NCBI GenBank assembly: GCA_017615325.1
Contig: JAGAAI010000048.1
Location: 52,845-116,844, forward strand
Length of the DNA: 64,000 nt
Origin: Clostridiales bacterium
Lineage (GTDB): Bacteria > Bacillota > Clostridia > Saccharofermentanales > Saccharofermentanaceae
Direction: 5' to 3'
Part shown: one piece after another, positions 26,219 to 34,841 of the stretch
Numbering within the stretch: the first letter of the stretch is position 1
Layout: every line of letters begins with the position of its first letter
Position numbers and translations under genes: made by a program
Notes under the pieces: generated by a model
What the model saw: the letters and a program-made list of their open reading frames with translations, nothing else
The model's database searches: none
Told to the model about the DNA's origin: nothing

Positions 26219-27999
26219 CAATACCCGAATTCCTGTATCCAATAGTAAGTGTATTTCGTGCCTTCCTCAACATAGAGAGCAGCAGCGAATATCTTATATT
26301 CCGGATCCAACATGGTCTTGTTGTGGGCGGATGATTTCTTCCATGCCTTGAATACCTCTTCTGCGGTCTTCTGACCGTAAGCTATGTTCTCACCGTACAT
26401 AAGATCTGGATTAACCGTATACCACTGCTTGCCGTTAGGTCTCTTGTGGGGCTCTGATGAGCCCGCCGTCAGTGAGATCTCCTTGGCGCGGGTCTTGGAA
26501 GCCTTCTCAAGGCCCTTGGACCACTTGAGTTCGGGAACGCCGTTCTCTTTGCGGTAATCGTTAATCATCTTCAGGAGTTTCTTAGCCTCGGTCATGTTGA
26601 TCGTGCCGGGGTACTTATCCGAACTCTTATCTGAACCCTTATCGGAATCCTTCTTGCCGTCTCCGGACTTGTCGGACTTATCATCTCCCGACTTATCTGA
26701 CTTTCCGTCTCCCGACTTGTCAGATTTATCGGACTTATCAGTCTTATTGTCTCCGGATTTATCGGAAGATCCTGATTTATCTGATTTGCCCGACTTATCG
26801 GAGCTTCCGCTCTTGTCAGATGTATCGGATTTGCCTGATTTATCGGTCTTTCCGCTGTCAGACTTATCCGTCTTATCAGTCTTGCCGGACTTGCCGGATG
26901 TATCAGACCCTGATTTGTCTGACTTATCTGAATCAGCTGACTTATCAGTCTGCCCGGGATCGTCCGTCTTGTCGCTGCTGTCAGCGGAAGAAGGATCTGT
27001 CGGATCTGCCGCATCCTGATCATTCTTGTCATCTTCGGAAGGAACGGGGTCAAGATATGCCTTGGGAACATAGTAAGTCTTGCCTCCGTCAGTGACCTTG
27101 GCCCAGCCGTTATCACTGACTGCAATGACCGTCACTTTGCTTCCTGCGGGAAAGGTCTTACTGTCATTGGCGCAGAAGGAAGGAGCATCCTTCGAAGGAG
27201 TATCCGCTTTTGTAACATACTGGCTTGATGCGGGATCTGCCGGTTCAAATACGACTGCGGTAAACCTGTTGTCGTCGGTTATGTCACCTGAAACATATAC
27301 GCCGGCAGCCTTAGCCTTATCGTCCGGATCGGTCTTAAGATCCTTCATGGGAAGATAGTAGATGCCTCCGTCATAGGAGATCTGAGCCCAGGCCCCGTCA
27401 TCACTTACGGCAATGACTCTTACCGCGCTTCCTGCCTTGATCGTTCCTACAGGTTCTGCCTGTGTGGTAGGGAATCTTCTGTAGGGAGTATCCGCCGTGA
27501 CTATGTAAGATCCGCTTCCAGCGGTGGTATAGATCGCGATCTTGTAGCCCTTTGATGAGTTGAATGCCTTCTTGACATCATTTGCCGAAAGCTTGGTCTT
27601 ATCTGCAGGTATCAGAGCCTGATCGTCTGCATCCTGCCCCTGATCTGCCGTATCGTCAGGATCTTTTGCGTCAACATCAGTTAGGCCGCCATCTTCTGCC
27701 GCGTCCTTGTCCTGATTGGAATCTTTGTCTGATGAATCGTCTTTATCAGGGTTCTTGTTCTCGTTAGCATCAGATGCCTTCGTCCCTGCACCCTCATTAC
27801 TCTGTCCGGGATCTTCGCTCTTACTGTCCTGGCTGCTGTCAGTCTGTTCGATCTGACCTGCATTGGCAGTACGGGTCGCATTGCCCGCTTCACGGATGAT
27901 ACCGTAAGTTCCGGCACCGAAGATAAGAAAGACGAGTATTGCTGCAACTATCTTATCTAACTTACCGGATCCCGGTCTGCTGGATTCGTTATTGGCCAT
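26218..27999 (-). CDS. Surface protein with two SH3-like domains, Ser-Asp-Lys linker and C-terminal CAP domain
   Basis: About 593 residues. A signal anchor (about 15-35) leads to an acidic, Asp/Ser-rich segment, two bacterial SH3-like repeats (about 155-215 and 245-315, each ending in a YYLP or YYVP segment), a low-complexity SDKSGKSD linker, and a C-terminal CAP/SCP domain (about 470-593). The CAP domain shows INDYRKENG, ENIAYG and a SAHNKTMLDPEY segment. Such proteins are wall-associated; SH3 domains often bind peptidoglycan. GGAGGTG five bases before the ATG at 27999 rules out the longer frame to 28065. Confidence 0.85.
   Translation of the reverse strand: MANNESSRPGSGKLDKIVAAILVFLIFGAGTYGIIREAGNATRTANAGQIEQTDSSQDSKSEDPGQSNEGAGTKASDANENKNPDKDDSSDKDSNQDKDAAEDGGLTDVDAKDPDDTADQGQDADDQALIPADKTKLSANDVKKAFNSSKGYKIAIYTTAGSGSYIVTADTPYRRFPTTQAEPVGTIKAGSAVRVIAVSDDGAWAQISYDGGIYYLPMKDLKTDPDDKAKAAGVYVSGDITDDNRFTAVVFEPADPASSQYVTKADTPSKDAPSFCANDSKTFPAGSKVTVIAVSDNGWAKVTDGGKTYYVPKAYLDPVPSEDDKNDQDAADPTDPSSADSSDKTDDPGQTDKSADSDKSDKSGSDTSGKSGKTDKTDKSDSGKTDKSGKSDTSDKSGSSDKSGKSDKSGSSDKSGDNKTDKSDKSDKSGDGKSDKSGDDKSDKSGDGKKDSDKGSDKSSDKYPGTINMTEAKKLLKMINDYRKENGVPELKWSKGLEKASKTRAKEISLTAGSSEPHKRPNGKQWYTVNPDLMYGENIAYGQKTAEEVFKAWKKSSAHNKTMLDPEYKIFAAALYVEEGTKYTYYWIQEFGY
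26590..26990 (-). repeat. Ser-Asp-Lys low-complexity coding repeats
   Basis: About 130 codons made almost entirely of SDK, SGD and TDK units (SDKSGKSDKSG and variants) linking the SH3 and CAP parts of the surface protein. On DNA this appears as a degenerate TTATCxGA repeat. It is a flexible charged wall spacer, reminiscent of Ser-Asp repeats. Confidence 0.8.
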
Positions 28000-28209
28000 G
28001 TTGCACCTCCGATAATTCACCCGCCTGTATATTAAAAATATAACACGGGGCAGGGGCATTGACAAGGATTAAGAGGACCCGCTAAAGGGGACGGAAAAGG
28101 CAATACTGCCCCGTTTTCTTGTCATTTCCTACATAAACGGCATTCGTAATCGTTCAAAAACAGTAAATTAAAGCAAAAAAACAATAAAGAAATCCATGTC
28201 GCGATTATA
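28000..28209. other. AT-rich divergent intergenic region
   Basis: This holds the ribosome site of the minus-strand CAP gene (28004-28010), a small two-tier hairpin candidate near 28090-28117 (ACGG..GGCA..TGCC..CCGT), and an A-rich tract leading to the pnt promoter. I see no open frame or tRNA in it. Confidence 0.6.
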
Positions 28210-28215
28210 TATAAT
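28210..28215 (+). promoter_or_regulatory. -10 element of the pnt operon
   Basis: TATAAT within ATTATATATAATTG on the plus strand; the -35 is weak. A start near 28222 gives a leader of about 115 bases. Confidence 0.5.
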
Positions 28216-28227
28216 TGTTAAGTTCGA

Positions 28228-28330
28228 GAATTTTCGTTTTCGGAAAGGTCCCAAGCCTAACAGGGTAACAACGGCTGACGGCAAAGGCTTCGGCCCAAGC
28301 CTCACCGCAATATTTTTAATAAAAGCGGGG
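28228..28330 (+). promoter_or_regulatory. Structured 5' leader of the pnt operon, candidate riboswitch or attenuator
   Basis: The leader begins with a hairpin TTTTCG-TTTT-CGGAAA (28231-28246). The nonamer CCCAAGCCT occurs twice (28250-28258 and 28294-28302), and AGGCTT (28285-28290) can pair with either copy, giving two exclusive folds. CCGC (28305-28308) can pair with GCGG (28325-28328), which overlaps the ribosome site GCGGGG. This could switch translation. I could not match it to a riboswitch class I know. Confidence 0.45.
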
Positions 28331-28337
28331 TATGCTT

Positions 28338-29465
28338 ATGAAGAAAGTTTTGGTATGTAAGGAGACCAATCCTGCCGAGACAAGAGTAGCCATGATACCG
28401 GATGACATCAAGAAGCTGTCCGGAATGGGTTACGAGTTCACGGTCGTTAAAGGAGCCGGCAAGAAGAGCGGCTTCGATGACGAGGCTTACGAGGCAGCCG
28501 GAGCAAAGCTCGTTAACGACGAGAAGGATGCTTTGGCAGATGCCGAGATCGTAGTCAGGATCTTAAAGCCGGAGAACGCTTCCGGAATGAAGGAAGATAC
28601 GCTCCACATCAGCTATCTTGATCCTTTCAACGAGAAAGAACTCCTGGCGGATTTCGCAAAGAGCGGCATCAAGACCGTATCGCTCGAGATGATCCCCAGA
28701 ACCACATTGGCTCAGAAGATGGACGTTCAGTCCTCACAGACATCACTTGCAGGTTACGTTGCAGTATGTAACGCAGCAGCAAGACTGCCTAAGATCCTCC
28801 CTATGATGGTCACCCCTGCAGGTACGATCAATCCTGCAAGAGTCTTCGTCATCGGTGTAGGCGTTGCCGGACTCCAGGCTATCGCTACGGCAAAGAGACT
28901 CGGTGCGAGAGTTGACGCTTTCGATACGAGACCGGTCGTAGAAGAGCAGGTCAAGTCATTGGGCGCTAACTTCGTCAAGATCGATCTTGGCGAGATGGGT
29001 CAGACAGCTCAGGGTTACGCAAAAGAACTGACACCCGAGCAGGTCGCAAAGCAGCAGGAAGCTCAGGCTAAGGTCTGCGAGAGATCTAATATCGTTATCA
29101 CGACAGCTAAGGTATTCGGCCGTAAGGCACCTCTCCTCATCAAGAAGGATGTACTTGACCGCATGATGCCCGGCTCCATCGTAGTCGACATGGCTGTTTC
29201 CACAGGCGGTAACGTTGAAGGTTCCGACCCCACTAAGGAAGTCATCACAGATAACGGCGTAATCATCATGCCGGGTGACATGCTCGAGCGCCAGGTACCT
29301 TTCGATGCATCCAAGATGCTTTCAGGTAACATCAGTGCGTTCCTCACGCATTTCTATAACAAAGAAGCCTCCGAACTCGTTGTCAACATGGAAGACGAGA
29401 TCATGAAGGGGTGTCTCATCACTTCCGGCGGCGCAATCATTCACGAAAGATTTAAGGAGGCATAA
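28338..29465 (+). CDS. pntAA: NAD(P) transhydrogenase subunit alpha, part 1 (dehydrogenase domain)
   Basis: About 375 residues, the NAD(H)-binding domain I of the proton-translocating transhydrogenase, related to alanine dehydrogenase. The N-terminal part shows TNPAETRVAMIP, the NAD fold has the motif GVGVAGLQAIATAKRLGA, then DTRPVVEEQVKSLGA, and the mobile loop region follows at QAKVCERSNIVITT. The protein lacks the membrane helices, which are on the next gene, so this is the three-subunit form. GGGG lies 7 bases before the ATG at 28338; an ATG at 28332 would be too close. Confidence 0.95.
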   Translation: MKKVLVCKETNPAETRVAMIPDDIKKLSGMGYEFTVVKGAGKKSGFDDEAYEAAGAKLVNDEKDALADAEIVVRILKPENASGMKEDTLHISYLDPFNEKELLADFAKSGIKTVSLEMIPRTTLAQKMDVQSSQTSLAGYVAVCNAAARLPKILPMMVTPAGTINPARVFVIGVGVAGLQAIATAKRLGARVDAFDTRPVVEEQVKSLGANFVKIDLGEMGQTAQGYAKELTPEQVAKQQEAQAKVCERSNIVITTAKVFGRKAPLLIKKDVLDRMMPGSIVVDMAVSTGGNVEGSDPTKEVITDNGVIIMPGDMLERQVPFDASKMLSGNISAFLTHFYNKEASELVVNMEDEIMKGCLITSGGAIIHERFKEA

Positions 29466-29467
29466 TA

Positions 29468-29776
29468 ATGGACGGAAAAACAATAATGCTGCTGATCTTC
29501 GTTTTCATCATCGCAGCATTCCTCGGCGTCGAACTTATCTCTAAAGTTCCTTCGCAGCTCCACACCCCTCTCATGAGCGGTACCAATGCAATCTCCGGTA
29601 TCACCATCGTCGGTGCTATCGCAGCATGTGCGATCAGTGTCACACTCGAAAATGACCTTATCGGCATCATCGTTGGCGGGATCGCGATCCTTTTCGCTAC
29701 CATCAACGTAATCGGCGGTTACTTCGTTACCGACAGAATGCTCGGAATGTTCAAGAAAAAGGAGGCTAAGAAATAA
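29468..29776 (+). CDS. pntAB: NAD(P) transhydrogenase subunit alpha, part 2 (membrane)
   Basis: A 102-residue membrane subunit with three to four hydrophobic helices. The segment VPSQLHTPLMSGTNAISGIT is the family's signature for the domain II part carried by alpha. It starts 2 bases after pntAA ends and its stop overlaps the pntB ATG by one base (TAATG), so the three subunits are made in step. Confidence 0.95.
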   Translation: MDGKTIMLLIFVFIIAAFLGVELISKVPSQLHTPLMSGTNAISGITIVGAIAACAISVTLENDLIGIIVGGIAILFATINVIGGYFVTDRMLGMFKKKEAKK

Positions 29777-31203
29777 TGAACCTCTTTGGATTTCAAGAAT
29801 ATCTTTGTATATTCCTTTATATGATCGCAAGCGTGCTCTTCATCATGGGCATCAAGAAACTCGGTAAGGCAGATACAGCCCGTTCCGGTAACCTTATGTC
29901 CTCGATCGGTATGCTTATCGCAGTTATCTCAGTCCTGATCTCTCAGGATGTTATCCCCGCAGGTATTGTAGGATACGGCATCATCGCATGTGCTATCGTG
30001 ATCGGTTCCGTCATAGGCTTCATCTGGGCAAAGAAGGTCGAGATGACCGGCATGCCTCAGCTCGTCGCACTCTTCAACGGATTCGGCGGTCTGTCTTCCA
30101 TGCTCGTTGCTATCTCCCAGTACCTTGCTCTCCGCTCAGGTTCCACCAGGATCGGCAGTGACCCCTTCACATCCATTACAATGGGTCTTACCATCGTGAT
30201 CGGTGCAGTAGCTTTCACAGGTTCCCTCATCGCATGGGGCAAGCTTGCAGGCCTCAAGATCTTCAAGAAGCCCATCTCGCTTCCCGGCAAGAACGTGATC
30301 AATTCAATTCTTCTCGTTATCGCTGTAGCAGGAATCGGCCTCTACACCTATGATCCTACGGGAAATCTTGGATTTATCGGCATCATCGTAACTGCAGCAA
30401 CATCCCTCATCCTTGGTGTGACCCTCGTTATCACCATCGGCGGCGGTGACATGCCTGTTATCATCTCTTTCCTTAACGCATTGTCCGGTCTCGCAGCAGC
30501 ATTCGCAGGCTTCCCTATCGGCAACACGGTGCTCATCGTATCCGGCTGTCTCGTAGGCGCTTCCGGTGTCATCCTTACCCTCATCATGTGTAAGGCTATG
30601 AACCGTACTTTCACGTCCCTCCTCTTCAAGAGTGTTGCAAAGAAGAAGTCTTCAGCAGCTACAGGCGAGCAGAAAGAACCCCGCGCAATGTCCGTCGAGG
30701 ATGCTTACCTCGTACTCGAGGCTGCAAAGAATGTCGTTATCGTTCCCGGTTACGGTATGGCTGTTGCTCAGGCTCAGCACGCTGTTAAGGAGCTTTGCGA
30801 CAAGCTCGAAGACAACGGTTCCGAAGTCAACTTCGCTATCCACCCCGTTGCAGGCCGTATGCCCGGTCACATGAACGTTCTCCTCGCTGAGGCTAACGTT
30901 CCTTACGAGATGCTTAAGACTTCTGACGATATGAACCCTCAGATGGACAATGTCGATGTAGCCATCATCATCGGTGCTAACGACGTTGTTAACCCTTCCG
31001 CTGTTGACGATGAGTCTTCACCTCTCTACGGTATGCCTATCGTCGAAGCATTCAGGGCCCGCACGGTATTCGTTCTCAAGAGAGGTAAGGGTACAGGCTT
31101 CTCCGGTATCGAGAACCCTCTGTTCACGAACGACAACACAGTAATGATCTACGGCGACGCCAAGCAGACCGTATCCTCACTCGTTTCCGAGTTCGATTCA
31201 TAA
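29776..31203 (+). CDS. pntB: NAD(P) transhydrogenase subunit beta
   Basis: A 475-residue protein with about nine TM helices (residues 1-275) and a C-terminal NADP(H)-binding domain III (about 300-475). Visible motifs are GGLSSMLVA and DMPVIISFLNALSGLAAAF in the membrane part, and VPGYGMAVAQAQH and HPVAGRMPGHMNVLLAEA in domain III, with KRGKGTGFSG near the end. With PntAA/AB it couples proton flow to hydride transfer between NADH and NADP. A terminator follows. Confidence 0.96.
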   Translation: MNLFGFQEYLCIFLYMIASVLFIMGIKKLGKADTARSGNLMSSIGMLIAVISVLISQDVIPAGIVGYGIIACAIVIGSVIGFIWAKKVEMTGMPQLVALFNGFGGLSSMLVAISQYLALRSGSTRIGSDPFTSITMGLTIVIGAVAFTGSLIAWGKLAGLKIFKKPISLPGKNVINSILLVIAVAGIGLYTYDPTGNLGFIGIIVTAATSLILGVTLVITIGGGDMPVIISFLNALSGLAAAFAGFPIGNTVLIVSGCLVGASGVILTLIMCKAMNRTFTSLLFKSVAKKKSSAATGEQKEPRAMSVEDAYLVLEAAKNVVIVPGYGMAVAQAQHAVKELCDKLEDNGSEVNFAIHPVAGRMPGHMNVLLAEANVPYEMLKTSDDMNPQMDNVDVAIIIGANDVVNPSAVDDESSPLYGMPIVEAFRARTVFVLKRGKGTGFSGIENPLFTNDNTVMIYGDAKQTVSSLVSEFDS

Positions 31204-31228
31204 TTACTGTAAGAACTTAAAAGTTAAG

Positions 31229-31258
31229 AAGACCGCTCCTGTTGGGGCGGTCTTTGTT
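31229..31258 (+). terminator. Rho-independent terminator of the pnt operon
   Basis: AAGACCGC (31229-31236) pairs with GCGGTCTT (31247-31254), continuing inward through a T-G wobble and CC/GG to a TGTT loop, making an 11-bp stem followed by TTTGTT. Confidence 0.85.
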
Positions 31259-31323
31259 ATCGGATGATTTTCGATCAAATGGACTATATCCAACTTTTGA
31301 TCGAAAACACCGGCGGAGCATCT

Positions 31324-33039
31324 TCATGCGTCAGCTTTAACGACCCTGTTCCTTCCACCCTCCTTGGCAAGATAGAGTCTGCCGTCGGCGACGCTTATGT
31401 TTTCCTCGATCGTCTTCTTCGGATCGAAAAGATTGCAGCCGAAGCTCATCGTGCACCTTATGGTATTGCCGTCAGCTTCGATATCGGATTCCATGAGCTT
31501 GACCCTGATCTGCTCTGCTTTCGTGGCGGCGCCGTCGAGGTCGGTGTCAAGCATTACCATGACGAACTCCTCGCCGCCCCATCTGTAGACAGAGTCGCTG
31601 TCAGAACATTCGCCTTCCACCAAATGCGCCACAAAAGCCAGAACATCGTCTCCGGCGTTATGGCCGTAGGTGTCATTGACGCGCTTGAACTTATCTATGT
31701 CGCAGATGAAGACCGACATGGTCTTACCGGATTCAGGCAGCAGATATTCCTTGTATTTGCCGGCAAAATCAAAGTAGAAGCCCATCCTGTTCTTAAGGCC
31801 CGTGAGCTTATCGTGGTGTGATTCTTCGAGGAAGGTCTCGGACTCCAGAGCGATACCGCAGACAAGAGCTGCCAGAGAGAGTTTCTTGGGGTCGGAATCA
31901 GCGTCAAAACCCTTGTCTCCGTTCTTATTTATCAGCTGGAGAGCTCCTATGAAATTGCCGTTGATATCAGCGACCGGGAGGACCAGGACAGATTTGGTGG
32001 TATAGCCTGTCTTAAGATCCACTTCCTTGTTGAAATCAGGATCATTGTAAGGATCGTTTGTCAGGACCATCTTCTTGCTGCGGATAGCTTTTCCTACAAG
32101 ACCCGTGCTGTCGGGGATCACTATCTTATCGACACCCGTAGCGGACATCGTCCAGATCTCACCCTTCCTCTTATCCCACTTCCAGAAGCTCGCCCTGTCG
32201 GCATCGACGATAGTCTTGCCCAATTCGGACAGATATGAGAAGAGGAGAGCATGGTCCTTGCTGTCGTTCATGCACATATTCTTATAGAGGCTGTCTGTGA
32301 TATCAAAAATGCCGTCGAGCAGGTTCTTGTCTTCCATGTCTTTCTCTCCTTCTTCGATAGGAGCAAATAATGCTCCTGTATCTTTCATAACTTCTGCTAT
32401 TCTTTCTTCATCATCCAGGTGCATCAGATAAACATTTACACCACGTGATATATATTCTTTTACCTTGTCAGTCACGTCTTCACAGTAAAGGTGAACAGCA
32501 GATCTGTATGCGGATGTCTCCATATAGAGGTAAGACCCTTCCGTAAGATATTTTTCGAAAGGGGATAAAGTGTTCGTGTCACCCGTATAGACCACCCTCC
32601 TGCCGTCAAGATCCAGGCAGTAGCCGAAGCATCTTCCTGACAGTTCTTCAGTATGGGTGGTTGCGACAGAATCAACGAACCATGCCTTATTAAGTTCAGA
32701 TGCTACTGTCAGTTCGTACCAGCTGTCACTGCAGCCTTCAAGTCTTTCGAGAAGGAATCTAAGATCTTCCTTAACTTCTTCGGAGGGAGCTACGACCGTA
32801 ACGGGAATAGCTGCCGTAAAGTACATAAGATCTACGAGCATTCCTATCCCGCTTATGTGGTCACCGTGAGTATGCGTTACCAGGATATAGATATGGTCGA
32901 TAGAAGAAAGGTCCTTCTTCTTGAGCTTTATAAATGACGTCATGGAACAGTCCAGCAGAACCAGGTCGTTGCCGGTAATAAAATATGCGCTGTTGTGTTC
33001 ATCCGCGAAAGCAGATCCTCTTCCCAGGAACTTCAGCAT
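31324..33039 (-). CDS. Metallo-beta-lactamase / GAF / GGDEF triple-domain diguanylate cyclase
   Basis: About 571 residues, cytoplasmic. Residues 1-225 form a metallo-beta-lactamase fold with all metal ligands visible: THTHGDH, a His in VATTHTEE, Asp in YTGDT and His in LMHLDDEE. A GAF domain follows (about 245-405; FIGALQLINKNGD is typical). The C-terminal GGDEF domain (about 415-571) carries the active-site RWGGEEF and ends AKEGGRNRV. No RxxD inhibitory site precedes GGEEF. A hydrolase fused to a cyclase is unusual. GGAGG lies 7 bases before the ATG at 33039; an ATG at 33045 overlaps the upstream stop. Confidence 0.88.
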   Translation of the reverse strand: MLKFLGRGSAFADEHNSAYFITGNDLVLLDCSMTSFIKLKKKDLSSIDHIYILVTHTHGDHISGIGMLVDLMYFTAAIPVTVVAPSEEVKEDLRFLLERLEGCSDSWYELTVASELNKAWFVDSVATTHTEELSGRCFGYCLDLDGRRVVYTGDTNTLSPFEKYLTEGSYLYMETSAYRSAVHLYCEDVTDKVKEYISRGVNVYLMHLDDEERIAEVMKDTGALFAPIEEGEKDMEDKNLLDGIFDITDSLYKNMCMNDSKDHALLFSYLSELGKTIVDADRASFWKWDKRKGEIWTMSATGVDKIVIPDSTGLVGKAIRSKKMVLTNDPYNDPDFNKEVDLKTGYTTKSVLVLPVADINGNFIGALQLINKNGDKGFDADSDPKKLSLAALVCGIALESETFLEESHHDKLTGLKNRMGFYFDFAGKYKEYLLPESGKTMSVFICDIDKFKRVNDTYGHNAGDDVLAFVAHLVEGECSDSDSVYRWGGEEFVMVMLDTDLDGAATKAEQIRVKLMESDIEADGNTIRCTMSFGCNLFDPKKTIEENISVADGRLYLAKEGGRNRVVKADA

Positions 33040-33041
33040 CC

Positions 33042-34841
33042 TCATCCCTCCAATCCGGTAAGCTTTAAGACTTCAAATCCTTCCGCCTTACCCTTCAGTC
33101 TGATCGAATCACCTAAAGATTCATACTTTACCCTGTCGCCTAATTCATCAGCAACAGCTCGGCTGATATAGACCGTGCCTTTCGGAGCATTAGCCTCGAG
33201 TCTGGCAGATGTATTGACCGTATCTCCGATCGCCGTATAGTCCATTCTGCGCTCGGACCCCATGTTGCCTACGACGGCGGGACCGTAATGAACTCCGACA
33301 CCGACATTGAGTTCCTCTCCCACTTCTTCTTTAAGCTTTGCAGAGAGGGCTTTGGCTCCCTCGACTATATCGAGCGCCGCCCTTGTTGCATGGTAAACAG
33401 GGTCGTCATCTTCGATGGGAGCGCCCCAGAAAGCCATCGTTGCATCGCCGATGAACTTATCCAATGTTCCGTTATTGTTTTCGATACAGGAACTCGTCAT
33501 GGAAAGATACTGGTTCAGGATGTGGACGACCTCTTCCGGAGAGAGTCTTTCGGACATGGTGGTAAAGCCTCTTATATCAACAAAGAGGACAGCTATATTG
33601 CAAAGTTTCCCTCCGAGTTTTAAGTTGTCCGTTCCTTCCTTTAAGATCTCGCCTACGATGTTGGGAGCAACATACCTTTCGAAAGTCTTCGTAACCTGCT
33701 GTCTTGCGATCACGGCCCGGATGTAGTTGACAGCAACACTTGCGATAAAGAGCAGGACAAGACTTAAGGGGATCCAGAGCGCATGTATGATGATACCTGC
33801 CGAGTAGAGCCAGACCGAAGCCAATAATGACAACGCAACAAGCACGATAAGGACAGGGAGCGAAAAGCGCAGCCTTCGCCTGTCACAGAAGATGAAGAAA
33901 GCAAAAGACAATACAAAGAGCACCGCAAGCTGAGCGGCAGCAGGAGCATTCTTCTTATAGTTGCCGTCGAGAATCGCCTGTGCGGCATTGGCGTGGAATT
34001 CCACTCCATACATTTCCTTCGCTCTTGCGATAGGCGTGAAGAAAGCATCCTGGAGACCTGCTGCATAAGGGCCGATAAAAACGATCTTGCCGCTGTAGTA
34101 AGTTGACGGGACTTCACCTTTGATAAGTTTTGAGAGTGAAATACCCTCATAGTAATCCCCGGGTGCTGCCTGATAGGACAGATAGAAGCGTCCGCGTGAA
34201 TCAACAGGAGGTTCCTCTATCGTAAGGCCTTTCTGCTCTGCGTATTTCTTAGCGGCAACAAAGGGAAGAGAATAAACGCGCCCCTTATCCGAATCGAGAT
34301 AAAGAACAGCATGGCGGAGGATGCCGTCCGTGTCGTACATCGTGTTTATATGACCCTGATCCGTCACCTTTTTCAGGGCTTCGTAGGGCTCCTCATAATT
34401 GAGGACAGCATAGTCGTTGAATATGAACTTGTTATCCTGATAGACCGTCTTCCTGCCGACAGATGCCTCAGTTGCCATAACCACATTCCCGAGCTTGGCA
34501 CATGCGGCTGCAAGTCTCTCATCAGCCTCAGGATCAGTTTCACCTGCATAAAGAGCATCAACTGCAACTACTGCCGGGAGGTTATTCGGATCTTTGGCCA
34601 GGGCTTCCAGCGCGGATGCAATGACCGTTCTGTCCCATGTATTATATGGTCCGAATTCCATGAAATCGTCTTCGTCGATACCGATTACCTTGATGTCTCC
34701 CGGAAGTGCTTCAGGGGTCTGATAAAGTTCGTCACAGACAAAAAGGTCAGGATTATTGAAGAGTCCTGTTCCGCAGAGAATAGTGACGATAACAGCACCG
34801 GCAAGAGGGATGATAAGTCTTTTGATCATATTCTTATACAT
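33042..34841 (-). CDS. CHASE2-domain class III adenylate/guanylate cyclase
   Basis: A 599-residue membrane sensor. A TM near residues 10-30 leads to an extracytoplasmic CHASE2 domain (about 35-295; [20 protein letters not shown] and [19 protein letters not shown] are typical). Three TM helices (about 300-372) precede a class III cyclase domain (about 405-590). Metal-binding Asp residues are in LFVDIRGFT and [12 protein letters not shown], and [19 protein letters not shown] carries the Asp that favours adenine. ATP is thus the likely substrate. The stop overlaps the next start by four bases, and the start overlaps the FecR-like gene by eight. Confidence 0.92.
   Translation of the reverse strand: MYKNMIKRLIIPLAGAVIVTILCGTGLFNNPDLFVCDELYQTPEALPGDIKVIGIDEDDFMEFGPYNTWDRTVIASALEALAKDPNNLPAVVAVDALYAGETDPEADERLAAACAKLGNVVMATEASVGRKTVYQDNKFIFNDYAVLNYEEPYEALKKVTDQGHINTMYDTDGILRHAVLYLDSDKGRVYSLPFVAAKKYAEQKGLTIEEPPVDSRGRFYLSYQAAPGDYYEGISLSKLIKGEVPSTYYSGKIVFIGPYAAGLQDAFFTPIARAKEMYGVEFHANAAQAILDGNYKKNAPAAAQLAVLFVLSFAFFIFCDRRRLRFSLPVLIVLVALSLLASVWLYSAGIIIHALWIPLSLVLLFIASVAVNYIRAVIARQQVTKTFERYVAPNIVGEILKEGTDNLKLGGKLCNIAVLFVDIRGFTTMSERLSPEEVVHILNQYLSMTSSCIENNNGTLDKFIGDATMAFWGAPIEDDDPVYHATRAALDIVEGAKALSAKLKEEVGEELNVGVGVHYGPAVVGNMGSERRMDYTAIGDTVNTSARLEANAPKGTVYISRAVADELGDRVKYESLGDSIRLKGKAEGFEVLKLTGLEG

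Noticed and set aside
28090..28117. Terminator for a gene on either strand
   Set aside because: The stem is interrupted, the T tract is short, and neither neighbouring gene ends here.
28228..28330. c-di-GMP-I, cobalamin or c-di-AMP riboswitch before pnt
   Set aside because: The hallmark conserved loops of these classes (for example the GAAA tetraloop and receptor of c-di-GMP-I) are missing; only a short CGGCAAAGGCTTCGG stretch looks superficially similar.
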